Assembly (NCBI RefSeq): GCF_963855985.1
Contig: NC_087092.1
Coordinates: 10,292,001-10,356,000 of the forward strand
DNA from: Ostrinia nubilalis
Taxonomy: Eukaryota; Arthropoda; Insecta; Lepidoptera; Crambidae
Reading direction: 5' to 3'
DNA: 64,000 nucleotides
Position numbers and translations under genes: made by a program. Position 1 is the stretch's first letter; each line of letters opens with the position of its first letter. The notes beneath the pieces are model-generated. The model saw nothing but the letters and a program-made list of their open reading frames with translations, made no database searches and had not been told where the DNA came from. Of the stretch, positions 1-13,329 are shown in pieces.

Positions 1-1132
1 GAAAATGGCAGCTGTTATAAGTTGAGGGGCCTCTCATTTGCTTATAAAAACAAGTCCTTGCATAGCTCGGGCTACAGATAAACGACGCTCGATAGTTATG
101 CTCATGTTATTCCATTTTGACTGCGATACACGATACTGGATACTTTAGTTAGTAACTAGGTATATACGAGTACCTACTATTATAGCGTGTACTGAGTTGG
201 CGAAGCGAAGAACAACGGATAGGGTTTTATTTAAGTAAAATATGAGTCCATATTTATGCTAAATGAAGCGCTTAGAAGCTCGACTGTTAGTGACGATTTT
301 AAAGAGTAATTTACACAGTAATTTTCTGGGGTAGATAGGTGGCGTAGTAAAGAAAAATCTTGTGACGTAGTTTGGCATATCATTTTATGCCCCAAGGTGG
401 TTGGGGATTTGCCTTTGAATTTAAGGCGATTACATGGCCGAACGACCTTGAGCATTAGAGCGAGACAACGCGCTTCCCGCCGCGCGCCCGCGCTTCTGCC
501 CGATATCAAAGAGCGCTCAGAATACAGATGCGAAGCGCTGCCAATTCTAACATAACTGCCTACGGGAATGTTGACTCGATTTTAATTTACGCAGATCGAA
601 AAACATTGCGATGCTTATTTTGTTTCAAAACAGAATAAAAAAAAAAAATTCTCGTCAGCATAATCTTCAAATTAAAACAAAATTAAATTATTGAAATATA
701 ATGATTATATTTCAATTAGTACATCATTATACTTCAATTAGTACCATAACAAGAAAAATAAACAATTATTTCCTCTTGTAAAGTTTGCTCAAAGGGACAG
801 CTCAGTTTGAAAGTTAGGCTGACGATATTCGTGTGTCTAAGTGAGCTTCTAAACAGTTTTTAAGTGTGTGTACGAGTACCTACCTAAATGTCTGTCTGTG
901 CAGGTATTCAAAATATTGGTCAGCATTGAATAAAATATTTTTGATCATTGAATACAATTTTTGACTACTTTTTTCTCTGTTTATTATTTTTTGGTAAAAT
1001 CGAGGAATTTTTTGATACATACATTTGGCTATTATAATCCTGATAGTTATGATGAAATATAAGATTTTCGTTTAGCGTTCTTTTTCAACTAAAATAGATA
1101 AACACGGATTGAGCGACATTTTTATATTAAAA
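1..1132. other. AT-rich non-coding DNA
   Basis: No convincing gene is seen here. The stretch holds scattered 'tacctac' motifs and two neighbouring 'ttcaattagtac' repeats near 711-745. The short open frames do not look like protein and have no splice or promoter context. Confidence 0.5.
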
Positions 1133-1330
1133 CTAGCTTTCCGCCCGCGGCTTCGCCCGCGTGGAATTTTGTCTGTCACAGAAAAACTTTATCGCGCGCG
1201 TCCCTGTTTCAAAAACCGGGATAAAAACTATCCTATGTTCTTTCCCGGGACTCAAACTATCTCTAAAATATTTAAGCCCACCCGAAAGGACGATTCCGCC
1301 AGCTGCCAGTCTGCTTGTGATCACGGCAGC
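1133..1330 (+). repeat. Lepidopteran interspersed retroelement remnant
   Basis: The copy starts with 'ctagctttccgcccgcgg' and 'cttcgcccgcgtggaattt', then has a block containing 'aaaaaccgggataaaaac' and 'ttcccgggactcaaac'. The same head recurs at 22.66 kb, and diverged forms lie at 38.42, 40.11 and 45.54 kb. I recognise it as a very common lepidopteran interspersed repeat, probably the 3' end of a non-LTR element or a dependent SINE; the exact family cannot be assigned from sequence alone. No coding capacity is preserved. Confidence 0.7.
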
Positions 1331-1479
1331 CGAAAAATCAAGTCGCATACAAAAAAAAAACTTTTTTTCTATGCGGTTATTATTTTTGATTTGATTTTGA
1401 AATAAATCACATAAAAAAGCAATGAAAAGCAGTATATCAGAAAAGATGGCTGACTTTGGCGGCTCGTAATTAGCTACCC

Positions 1480-1535
1480 AATCATTGTCTGGATATAAAA
1501 TGTCTAATGAAACATTTTATATCCAGACAATGATT
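1480..1535. repeat. Perfect 24-bp hairpin
   Basis: The arms at 1480-1503 and 1512-1535 are perfectly complementary over 24 bp with an 8-base loop. The core reads 'ggatataaaatgt'. It may be the remnant of a small palindromic element or a structured transcript. No polymerase III boxes are seen beside it. Confidence 0.85.
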
Positions 1536-4500
1536 AGACTAAAGACATATTGGATGTTCATACCGAATAAAAAAATCGTTTGAAAACACGCGAGAAAAAA
1601 AGAAGCAGTTTTAGGTAACATTTCGGAAAATAATAAATAAATCATAAATATCAATAAAAAAGTAGCTCATTTAGGGTCAAATGGGCGAACTTGTATTCAA
1701 AATGACCTTACTTACGAAGTTTGTCTAACGTTCTACCAAGCTCCTGTATATTTTATATTATTATCAGGGATCGAAATAGGTGGTATCAATTTAATTTACC
1801 TAACCTTATTCGCGACAAGACGATTGAGCTAGATGAATCGAAAATTCCCTAGGAATAATTCCGATTTTTTGTGAGGCCAATGAGATAAAAAAACTCATAC
1901 CTACAAAACCATTAGACCAACGGGGTACCTTGTAAATTACCAATCGAAACGCAAAATGTACAAAAGTGATGTTAATCACATCACCCAATCACATTTCCAA
2001 AAAATTGATAAAATACGTTTTTGCCTCAGATCATAGGTCTGAGGTTTTTGCTAATTACAGAATTTAAATAATCCTTTGTAGGTATTTTTTGTTGTCTTGT
2101 GATTTCCTTTACCTAAGTGCGTTGTTTTATTATTTTTAGGTACCTACTAATACCTACATAAGAAAAAAATATATCTCGTCTCGAAGTTTATATAAATCTA
2201 GAATAAATAGATAAATAATCAGACAAATAAATGTAGAAAAAAAGATAATTAGCATCTTGTGTATCTATGTATTTAAATTATGTTAAAAATTTTATAATGC
2301 CTATACTTATTTAAAATGACGTACTCAGATCACTAATTCAGCCGCCGAACTACTTTGAGTACCGAGTGTACCATCTGCGCTATAAATTCTTTATAGAAAA
2401 ACAAAGGAGCGGAGCGGGCCGAAATGCGACACAGCCTCCCCGTGCGAACGCTAGTGAAAGACTGAGCTCCCGCATTCGAGCGGCCCGCGTGTGCAAATTA
2501 CAGGGTATTTTGAATGTATGACACGTAATACATAATTTTTGAAAAAAAATGAACAACAATTTTTTAGATCATAAAATTTTCTATCATTTGGTGAAAGAAT
2601 CATTAAAATCGCTTCAGACGTTTAGGAGTAGTAGGAAATTTCTTTGGTGAAATTAGAAGAAAGTTAAGAATTTTTTCTGTCAAAACTAATAGTTGTAACA
2701 AAAAAAACGAACAACAATTTTTTAGTTTAAGATATTATACATCTCACACATATTTTTTTTTCTTGTTTGGATCATCCATTTCGGAGGAGTAGGGATTCAA
2801 AGAGAGGTCTATTTTGCAGTTTTGCCTCACCTATCGCCTTAAGCCTTTTTTATATTTGTTTACTGCGTTTTTACTATGCGTTGTAGTGCGACGTAGCGAG
2901 TCACTCTCATATAAAAATAGACGGGGGAAATGTCACCGAGCGTGCTATGCGTGGGCACGTTCAAGGCACCTGTTCGTTTATGTAAATACAGAAGATATAT
3001 TATATCCCCCATTCTGAAACGGTGCGCAAGTATGAATTTATCTTCACTCAACAGTTTATTGTTATTTATTTTATGCTGGTGCTCGATCGAGATATATTGA
3101 AATTCAACAAATCACGAGTCGAATTAGAGAGTCATAGCCAGCGTAACATCTTGGGCAATAAAATTTACGAGACATGTAAACATTTCCCATTTGTCTTTTA
3201 TTTTACTGACGATGTGTAATCATTCAAATACATTAAAAAAAATCCTTGAAATAGTTTAATTAAATAATGTCTTTGACTATGTATAACAAGATAGTTGGAT
3301 ACTTCCACCTTACTATCGCTTTATCACAGGAAGAAAGAGATGAATAGAGCCTAATTATTCAAAACTCTTTTGCATAGTACAGCCTCCGGACCAAAGTTCG
3401 GAGCGGAAAAGGATTGGAGTTCGAGATGAAAGCTCGATATAAGCTAACATAGTAATCCTTCAGTTCTCTTTGATCCTTTGATTCCGGTGGCTCTGTGCCG
3501 GCTTTATGACCTGTACGAATGGCTATAATGTCATCAGTTCTTGAAAGCATCTCATTATGATGCAGCTTTCCCGTATCAAAGCAGAAAAGATGGGCGGATT
3601 TTAAAGATGTATCTAGTTCTACTCGTAAGTCAAAATTAATAGTTTGCATTCTTTATATTTGTTACAGGACTATTGATAATATAGTCTACTATTAAATTGT
3701 AGACGATTTTTATCTGATAAACATTTTTATGCCTAGAACCACAAATATCACTTAAAATCGTAAGTTTGATCGTTTTGTTATGTAAACAATCTGTTATAGA
3801 TCGACTTGTTCAAATAGACATTCAAGGAAGGGTCGAAGTTCACTCGGAATGGAGTAAGTTTGATTATATTACATTAAGCATTGATTTCTAGAGAAACGTA
3901 TAGCATTGCATCGACGATGCTATAATGAAAGCTAAGGCATTGCACTATCTAAGTGCATCACATAATAAAAAATATGAATGTTATAGTCTACAGCAAATCA
4001 AACTAATTTTTTTTTGTAAAATCGCATCAAATTACCAATTTTATTACCTGAATAGAAGATGCCATCATAATTTCTAGACGTAGTTAGCACCTACTTTATT
4101 ATGCGTGTAAAAATATGTCATTTACACCTAGTCATGTTACGCTTGCTACCTTGGTGTAGCTAATGTTAGTCTCTAAAAACAATTTATTCTAAAAGGTATT
4201 GTCTTATTTGTGTTGTTGGCAATACAAATTCAACTACCTACCCATCGAAATGTTAAGTTACGATACAAAAACTGAAAACATATCAGCTCAATTTATGGTT
4301 ATGGGTGTTTAAAACATTCATAAGGCCCTAAGTACTATTAGAGTCTGGCACTAGATTGCACAGTCGCATGTTACCAGTTAGTTTGTATTGGACAATGGAG
4401 AACTTACAGATTGCATGACTTCAGGCAGTGTAGAGGCTAGATTGTTAGTCACTCAGAGCCAAAGCCTTATAGTTAGAGCTTACTTAATGTTGTAGGTAGA

Positions 4501-5703
4501 GCGTGGTTGCCTCAATACGTCGCCGTCGTAGCAATATTGTGTTATAAAGCTTTTAGTCGGAAATATATTCTTGCGACTGACGCAGAATAATGGTATGAAT
4601 TTTTAAAAATATTATATTTAGATCTGCTGTATACTGGCTGTTGTCTACAACTTTATACGTGATCTCTCTTATTTAAAGGTTTCCGTACCCTGACTTGAAA
4701 TCTTGAATATTTCCTGCACTTTTCAAAACCTCAGAAACATTAGGTCTTACAATTTAAGCAGGTCCTGGAATGTTTAGGAATGTGAACCTAGTTAGGGCAC
4801 AGCAACTAATATTAGTCACAAACACGATCATAATTTAATTATATGTTTGAATTGTGTAATTAATTAATAACCGTTCAGTTATCTGTTCAATAAATAAACA
4901 GCAACTTGTTTATACTGTATTTATGCAATACAAATTGCGAGCTTTTTGTTTAATACAAACGATTTCCACACGTTCGAATTAACAAAATCACAATAAAATT
5001 AACGCAATCAAATTATTGTATTCATGGTAGCTGACAATGGTCATAAATTAGTATGAAAACACAATTACATTCGTATTCAGCCTTTTGAGTTATCAGCAAT
5101 GAAATATTATGATTTAGTTAGTTCTACAATTAAGCATTGTAGCCGTGAGAAACGGTCTGATTTATTATCATGTCTAAAGTTTTATTTAGTGGTGTTACTT
5201 TGAATCGTTTTGATCTTTAAAAATGTGTTCTGTTAATGAAATGTCAAAATCTGGGATCTCTTATTTAATGTGACTATGATAATTAAGTAAAAATGTTCAG
5301 TAAATACACCGCCAATGTTCAGTGTAGCAATTTGGACTGTTGATACCCAGACAGACTGGTTTCAAATCCCGATGGGTAGCTCGGAGTGACTATGTAACGG
5401 TTACATGTACATTGTAACCTAACTAGGTTACGACATTTCAGGCTTGTAAAACCAGGTGATCTAATACACAGTAATAGTAATTCAATTGCATGAATGAATA
5501 AATTATTCAGCTTTGAAGCATCATTAAAGTAAATAAACATGAGTATTTTACGAACACTCATTAAAATCAATGTAAGTATACGTGGACTGAACGATACGAT
5601 ATACGTGTAAGTCCTTTTTAATGACCCCGTTTCAGATTTAATAAAATTTTATTTATCATTGAATGCACGATATGCATACATTACCCCTTTTTACCCGACT
5701 GCG
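1536..5703. other. AT-rich non-coding DNA
   Basis: No supported gene. A GC-rich patch at about 2400-2500 stands out from the AT-rich background but shows no open frame. A stretch near 5355-5372 ('ggtttcaaatcccg') resembles a tRNA T-arm but lacks a convincing A box. From about 5690 the sequence reads 'acccgactgcgccagatgga', a common lepidopteran repeat that was the landing site of the foldback element that follows. Confidence 0.5.
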
Positions 5704-5844
5704 CCAGATGGAACCTGAATGTCTCCAACTTCCTCATTGGCCCTAGAGCAATTCCAAGTATACCATCAATAAAAGCCTAATTAGAGTCATCAAACCTCTC
5801 AGTCATTCAATTAGAGCCATTAGAACTTCATAACTATGAGTTGT

Positions 5845-6215
5845 TTTCTGTGTGTAAGCTGAGGACACGTGTCCCCAGCTGACACATCTGTATCTTCGTA
5901 AATATTTATGCTACGATAATGTATTGTACCTCAAAAATTACAGTCGAATCCAAATAGTAGGCTTTCCAATTTTCAAGACTTTAGCTCAAACACTGTTAAA
6001 ACCACGATCAAAAAACTATGTGCGAGCTGGAGTACCGTGTCTCCAGCTTACACATCTGTATCTTTGTAAATATTTAAGCTACATCAATGTTTTATATCTC
6101 ATAAATTAAAGTCGAATAAAAAAACCCGACTTCAAATCTTTCAAAGCTTTATCTCGAACCGTTTTCGAACTACGAACCGATATGTATGTGTAAGCTGGTG
6201 ACACGTAACATACGG
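5845..6215. repeat. Diverged internal tandem repeats of the foldback arm
   Basis: Within the left arm, units of about 155-165 bp recur around 'gtgtaagctg...cacgtgtcc', 'acacatctgtatctt' and 'gtaaatattta'. Each unit contains a small palindrome of the type 'gctgg..acacg..ccagc'. The mirrored set lies at about 7565-7930 in the right arm. Tandem subrepeats inside inverted arms are a known property of Drosophila Foldback elements. Confidence 0.65.
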
Positions 6216-6570
6216 TGGATTATTAAAACCGTATAAGTTAGAGTTGCGTTTTAAAGATCAAATAATTCGTTATAATTAAAGTACACACGAGACATAATTT
6301 CAAATCTCTAGGCCTCTTAGTTTCAGAATTAAAAGCCAAAAACTGTTTTCCCGCCAAATAATTCAAATAATGTGGGTCGACTGCGACGTTGCCGTTCCGT
6401 GCGACCACTAGAGCAGTCGAATTTGAACCTAAAAACTAGTAACGTTTGAATCATTTTTATTTGTAGTTTAAATCATTTAATTTCGATTATAAGAATTTTA
6501 GACTAGGAGCCGGCTGATTTGTGTATTGAGTACCTAATAACCTATATTTTATAAATAAATAATAATAAAT

Positions 6571-6645
6571 AATGGTTGAGTCCCGGGAAAGGACGTAGGA
6601 TAGATTTTATCCCGGTTTTTGAAATATGATAAAGATTTTCATCAT
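6571..6645. repeat. Retroelement remnant in foldback spacer
   Basis: The block 'gagtcccgggaaaggac' followed by 'tttatcccggtttttgaaa' is the reverse complement of the block seen near 1215-1260. This piece is therefore a minus-strand fragment of the same lepidopteran repeat. It sits between the two foldback arms and ends near a short (atc)n run. Confidence 0.6.
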
Positions 6646-6831
6646 CATCATAAATCATCTGAAAATTATAAATAACTTGAAAAAATCGAGTATTCGGGTA
6701 GCCCTAGTGATACTCTACCTCTGGGCTTCGGCTTGACAGTACTTTTTGGGAAACCTTGTATATGTCGTTATGTTCGCTTATTCTTGTAGTTATTTTTTTT
6801 TATTTGATTCTTCAACAAAAGAAGAAGAATT

Positions 6832-7022
6832 CAATTAGGGTTTTCGCGATTGGAAAATCCGCCAGATGGCAATACGTAGACGCGAGGTCCAAATGCTGCA
6901 TGATTGGTTATTTTTGACATGACATTGACAGATATGTCAAAATCCACCAATAACGCAGCATTTGGACCTCGCGTCTACTTATTGCCATCTGGCGGATTTT
7001 TCAATCGCGAAAACCCTCATTG
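6832..7022. mobile_element. Palindromic MITE nested in the foldback spacer
   Basis: The arms (6832-6900 and 6953-7022) match almost perfectly, with ends 'caat(t/g)agggttttcgcg' followed by 'aaaatccgccagatggc'. Even the centre is partly palindromic ('tttttgacat' / 'atgtcaaaat'). Length is 191 bp and there is no coding capacity. The superfamily was not assigned because no clear target duplication is visible. Confidence 0.8.
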
Positions 7023-8075
7023 TCAACTGTGTTTGTCATAGAGCAAAATATAGTTGTTGCCCATTTTTGCCACTTGACGTAGCAGAATCGTGGGACTTCA
7101 CGGTATTTAAATAAAAATTAAAGTGGTTGCGTTTAGAAACGCCACAAATATTTGAGCCTTTGGAAACAAGTTCGTTACTTGTATATTAAAATATAATTTT
7201 GTTTTACCTAGCTTTTTCTTATTAATAAAATATAGGTTATTAGGTACTCAATACACAAATCAGCCGGCTCCTAGTCTAAAATTCTTATAATCGAAATTAA
7301 ATGATTTAAACTACAAATAAAAATGATTCAAACGGTACTAGATTTAGGTTCAAATTCGACTGCTCTAGTGGAAGCACGGAACGGCAACGTCGCAGTCGAC
7401 CCACATTATTTGAATTATTTGGCGGGAAAATAGTTTTTGGCTTTTAATTCTGAAACTAAGAGGCCTAGAGATTTGAAATTATGTCTCGTGTGTACTTTAA
7501 TTATAACGAATTATTTGATCTTTAAAACGCAACTCTAACTTATACGGTTTTAATAATCCACCGTATGTTACGTGTCACCAGCTTACACATACATATCGGT
7601 TCGTAGTTCGAAAACGGTTCGAGATAAAGCTTTGAAAGATTTGAAGTCGGGTTTTTTTATTCGACTTTAATTTATGAGATATAAAACATTGATGTAGCTT
7701 AAATATTTACAAAGATACAGATGTGTAAGCTGGAGACACGGTACTCCAGCTCGCACATAGTTTTTTGATCGTGGTTTTAACAGTATTTGAGCTAAAGTCT
7801 TGAAAATTGGAAAGCCTACTATTTGGATTCGACTGTAATTTTTGAGGTATAATACATTATCGTAGCATAAATATTTACGAAGATACAGATATTGTGTCAG
7901 CTGGGGACACGTGTCCTCAGCTTACACACAGAAAATAACTCATAGTTATGAAGTTCTAATGGCTCTAATTGAATGACTGAGAGGTTTGATGACTCTAATT
8001 AGGCTTTTATTGATGGTATACTTGGAATTGCTCTAGGGCCAATGAGGGAGTTGGAGACATTCAGGTCCAGATGGA

Positions 8076-11000
8076 GGGTTATTAAATATTCATATTATGT
8101 AGTGTAGTATGCCAATTACTTTATGGATTGTAAATATAGAGATGTGCGTTTGGGATCGAAATAACACCACATTTTCATGCACACTCCCGCACTAGAGTGT
8201 GATCTGCACCTCAACGATACAAGTCTATAGCAGTATAAATGTCTACGGTTCCGGGTTAATGAAGACATCACCAATACATGAGGTAGAGGCTATCGCTTGT
8301 ATTGGGTTGGATGGAGGAAAGGATAGTAAAGACGTGGGATAACTTCAAAGCGCTTCTTAAAAATGCATTCGCTAGGAAATGGCGTAACAGCTTTCAACTT
8401 CAAAATATATCAGGTTCCTTTCATAGGAAATTCTCACATGAAATGTGCTGAGTAAAATGTTTCAATGGGTTGTGAATTCAGCTCACATCCCATTAAAAAA
8501 TTTCGTCGCAAACAATGAACAACAGATTCAGTCGGTGTTTTTGGTGTTTGTTTTTCTTTTCGAGTACGGATTTCAGTAGAGTATGTACAATATATTCAAT
8601 CTGAGGAGCTCTGGAGACAAAAAATAACCATAATTTGACATTTAAGAATTCGTACACAAAGAAAAATCTTACACGTAACAATAAGAGAACGAATGCCAGA
8701 CTAGTAAATAATAAATTACTTTTGCTATAACTAACCTGGTAATAAACTTACTGTACTGAGTGGACGTGATAAAAATATGTGGGTACGTAAGAGACGATAA
8801 GTCTACGGATTAATTAGGGGAAAAATAAGCAAAGTATTTATTTAAACGAGTGCCTAAAAAGGTAAAAAAATTACTCGCTTCCAGCCCTTGATTAAAAGCC
8901 CCTAGTCAAATCTGACTTGAGCTTCGTAGCCCAAAATAAGATGACAAATCTTCTTTTATGCGATGTCTTATACTAATTTTCTGGGTGATGATTTCTTATT
9001 TCTTATTAAATGCTTTGTTGCCTTTAAATATAAAAAGCGATATACCACTTACTGGTTAATCACGAAATCTCAGAAAGTATATTAAGTAGGCAAGTAAGTA
9101 TTATTGTTCACACGTTTTAAGAGATTCTCATGTTGTTCTCATGTTGTCATTCAGTAATCGAACTGTTCATAAAAAAGTAGTGTGACTTAAAATATGATAA
9201 ATCGTTTATTTTTAATGTTGGATTATGACTACTCTAGTGTTATTATAATGTATCTACAACACGTCAATATCTAAAATGTCCAACCCTCTGAAATCGTCAC
9301 GCACCTTTGTTTATCTACTGGTGCCTACTATCAAGTAGGCCTTACAAATGAAAACGAACACATTTGTACCTTTAAATTACGAACAAATTAGATATGTAAG
9401 TAGCTTAATAGCTATAATCTTATCATGAAAGTGACGCGATGAAAAGTCTGGTGTAGACACCTCTAATGATGGGGCGAGTTTGAAGTGTTTAAATACAAAA
9501 TATCCCAATGAATAAACTAATGAAATTATACTGGAGGATATTTCTCGCTATAACACCTGTAAAAACTTCGATGCCCCAAATATTAAAAGGGCTGCTTCAA
9601 TATTTGAAAAGGACTCCATTTAATGGGAAAAGAAAAGAACTCACAAGAAAATGGGTTAAAAATTAACTCGGGTCGATTTTACTTTACATAAAGTTGATGG
9701 CGTATTTTTTGTAGGTTGTAGGTACGATTTAGGGTTGTTTAGAATTTGGATAAATAGTTTTACAATAATTTTCGATTTGATCTCAAGAAAAATAACATGT
9801 TATTTTATACTCATTTACATATGTATATGTAAATGTATGTTAGCAGGGAGCAAATCTTATAAATATTACGATGACTTGATCAAACGATAATATTGAGGGG
9901 TGCCCACAAAATGTACACATTGCGCTCGCACTAGTTTGATAAATATTCCTGCTGGATGATATATTGTATGCGCGTATCTAAATGTCAACGAGTAACTTTC
10001 ATAAAAAAGAAATATTTTATTAATTCTGATATTAATATCAGAAGTATTCGGAGTCGCTGGGGCTGGAGCTCGAGTAATATTAGGAATTTTGTTCTTCATT
10101 CTTGACGCTACATTTTAAGGCTGCGAAGATACTACGAGTAAATAATGGTATGTATCATATTTATTTTTATACGCCTTTCTGCTGGAGTGCCTCTTTCATT
10201 CAAATCAAAGGGGTTAAGGGATTACTTCACTGTAAGCCCTAAGGTTGGAGATTTTGAATAAGTGGCTAATGCCGACTGGCCAAAACCCTCCTTTGAAGGC
10301 ACCAGTTAGGATTAGGTTAGCAACTTAGCGGACACTAAAACCTATTTACTTATTTTGTAAAAGCAGTTTAGGCTTATTGAAAACAAGCCTGCGTTGCCTG
10401 CGACTTCATCTGTGGAGAACTATGAGAACTTATTTCAGTGCTTATTTATCAATTATTAGCAAAATCTTTTCATCTGTTTAGGTACTAACAACAGGTAGGT
10501 ATGTAGTAGGTATAACTTTATAGAAACGTTTGCCAAAGGCTAGAATGATGTCACCTATGCATAGATAAAACATTTCTTACTAAAGATACAATAGGTAATG
10601 TTCTACTCCCTAACTTGAGCCAAAGTTCTAGTCTATGTATTCTATAGCGTCTATAGTAATATAGACATTAAAACAACAAAATTTAGAAGTTGTCGTCTCA
10701 CGTTAATTAGACCACCTCACGTTTAGTCGACAATTTATCAGACTTTAAACTACATACGCTCATAAACATAACCCTCCTTCGGCTGTTGGGTCACAAAGAC
10801 AAAAGGTGACCTTAGAAAATAATGGCTGTTAAAATCTCAGCAATTTAGTGCAGTCGCTTAATATTAACAGCCACAAAAAGCGTCATAAATATTAGCCCGA
10901 CTGTTGGCTAACTAACTACCCTTTGTAGTCGACAAGCTTTGTTAATATACATTTTACCCAGTCTCTTTTCATCAAGCGTAAGCTTTAACTTGAATCCCGA

Positions 11001-13129
11001 CGGACAACGAATTTTTCTTGCCTACAAATCTCCTATTTAGATTTCCCTCATAAATTACATGACTTTGGAAACATTTGCGTTAATAAATTACAGATAAAAT
11101 ACTGTTTTTCGTGACTTTTGGTGGCAAAAGTTCTAGACCTGAATGCGTGTTTTTGCCTACTCCTATTTTGCAACTTTTAACGATAACGTGAATGGTAACG
11201 ATTTGTTAATCTACTCTTGTATCTGAATGAAGAATTTCGCAAGGATTGCATTCTGTGGAAGAAATTGAGCATTTGATGTTTATAAGAAACCTATAAATAG
11301 AAGAAGTGATAGAGATGCAATGTTATTTATTTATAAGTCAATTTGGTTTAAAACTCATGATATTTATCTCATTGCTTTCATTTTGCCCATTGTTCTGTTT
11401 CACAAATATGTTTTTGTATAATAATGGTCGTATTTTGTTTGCACACTGCATAACCTTTTTCTAAAAAGGATTACACAATTGTTAGAGGATCTCGACCCAC
11501 AGAGAGTGGCGCTTGTTATTTGTTACCGTGCGTGTCGTTATCGCTATTTTTCATATAGAAATAGCTCTGCAATACGTGCGATATTGGCATGGGGTCGGAG
11601 TATAATAGAGCCATATATCTGTCACAATTCACAATGCCGCTCGTTAGTCTGGTGACATGACGGCTAGCCTTTGGTGAGCATCAAGGTGCTTTGTAGATCG
11701 TAAATTATAGTATTCAGTTATGATAACTGGTATAGAGTCTATTTATTGTTCAACCCTTTTAGATGTCTTAAACCTGGAAAGGTATAAAGCTTGTAAAAAG
11801 AACCTCATCTTGAAGACTTGAATACACGTCCTGTAACTGCTGAATGAACTTATTGCGGGCTATGAAAAAAATCCTCACCCCGTTGTTTCGCGAAAATACA
11901 GCCTCTCTTGCTGAATAAAAATAAAATTAATGTATAATATATTTTATATCTTATGTCCTCAGTTGCGGATGCCAGGTCTGAAAGGGTCAAGTCATAAACA
12001 TCCTCCACTCAACCGAACGTAAAAAGTAATTGCCAATGAAATTGAACAGTGTTTTTGATTTGTAACTTTTGAGACCAAAAGCGATATTGTTTCCACAAAC
12101 TGAAAAAGTTCGACGAATTTTGCTTTCAACAGTTCAAAAAGCTCTGAACAGTTTTAATTAAAGTTTGCGGTAATCATTATTTAGATAAAACCTTTGTTAC
12201 TACAAAAATGTAGTTACAAAAGGAGCAAAGGCTAAGCATTACAGTACTGTATCTTCGTTTGAATTTGTTGGTTCGATAGCTCGTAAGCCTGGGCGCCCAA
12301 TATGTTTTGGTTAGCGTAGAAAACCTTTGTTTTTCTTCAGTGACTTAGCAAGTCCCTCGGCGTTCGTCGTTTATGTCCCTAATGTACCTACAGATAATGG
12401 CGCATCAAGCTTAACAAAGTAGCATCTTAAATTATGTTACGTAGATGTTAATTTTGCAAGAAATATGTATATTTGGATGTGCTGTAGATACTGTATCGTA
12501 TACTCGTAAAGACAAAAAAATCCTGTAAATTCTGACGTCTGCTGTTATTTCTATGGGTTATTTGATTTTTTTTAAATATTTTTTATTCACTTAAATACCT
12601 ATGCAACTCATAAAGTTGGTTTAACGATGCATATTTTTTGTTGCAAAATAACATCTATAAAACTACGTAAGATCCCACAATGCTTACCAGTTGTGCAGTA
12701 TGCACGTCGACAAGTACTTATCGCCAATTTGTCGGGAACGAGGCGTTGATTCTCGTATTATGGATGTTATACCACCGTAGGTATCGAGGTGAAAGTTTTC
12801 TCTGGAAGAAATATTGGAAGATCAATATTTACCTGACAGAGTTCCTGTTGAACTTTAATAAATTAATCACTGCCAGAAATAGACATGGAATATAAAATAA
12901 ATATTATTTGAAAAACAGAAGAGATAAGTTGGTAATTTATCTTTTACTTTATTTAAGTTTAAATAATAAAAAATTGCCGTACCGATGTAATTATATGTAT
13001 AACATCAATTAACGGCTAATATTATACCTATGGGTACAGTCAGTGTCAAATAATTCGTGACACCCAAAGTACTTACTTAGCAAAAAAGTTCGCAACACGT
13101 CTTTGGAATAAGGTCAGTTATTGGAATAA
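8076..13129. other. Non-coding DNA, no gene found
   Basis: The stretch is AT-rich with no supported exon. A perfect palindrome, 'catttacatatgtatatg' extending to 'taaatg', lies near 9815-9838. The segment near 11480-11700 is richer in GC and looks less repetitive, but I find no open frame with splice context there. Confidence 0.45.
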
Positions 13130-13166
13130 GAAAGAAAGAAAGGAAAAGAAAGAAAGAAAGAAAAAT
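13130..13166. repeat. AAAG microsatellite
   Basis: A run of 'aaag' units with two interruptions. On the opposite strand it encodes a phenylalanine/leucine/serine-rich open frame that is not a real protein. Confidence 0.9.
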
Positions 13167-13329
13167 TAAAGCAAAAGGTAGTATTATCAACTTTTTGGCC
13201 ACTCGTGTTCGTGTTCTGTACACGTATCTCAGGTATACAGGTAATGGGTAGGGTATCGTACCTACTTTGGTATCCATAGTAACCTGAGTTTAAACTATCC
13301 CAGCTAAGTAAGAGGGTCCGGCCTGACGG

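Larger units (their letters stand above)
5704..8075. mobile_element. Foldback (MULE-like) DNA transposon with 9-bp target duplication
   Basis: A 2354-bp element (5713-8066) has very long inverted arms: about 5713-6557 on the left and 7217-8066 on the right. They are nearly identical, with scattered mismatches. The outer ends are 'acctgaatgtctccaac' and its complement. The direct repeat 'ccagatgga' flanks the element exactly (5704-5712 and 8067-8075). Joining the flanks restores 'gactgcgccagatggaggg', so the empty site can be inferred. A 9-bp duplication with giant arms fits Foldback elements or non-autonomous Mutator-like elements. The central spacer has no transposase frame and carries a LINE-type remnant and a nested MITE. 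High arm similarity suggests fairly recent activity or arm gene conversion. Confidence 0.85.

Noticed and set aside
3359..3649. 96-codon minus-strand open frame with protein-like composition
   Set aside because: No recognisable domain, no promoter or splice context, and several frames of similar length occur by chance in this window.
5355..5375. tRNA T-arm-like sequence 'ggtttcaaatcccg'
   Set aside because: No A box at the right distance and no foldable tRNA around it; at best a SINE scrap.
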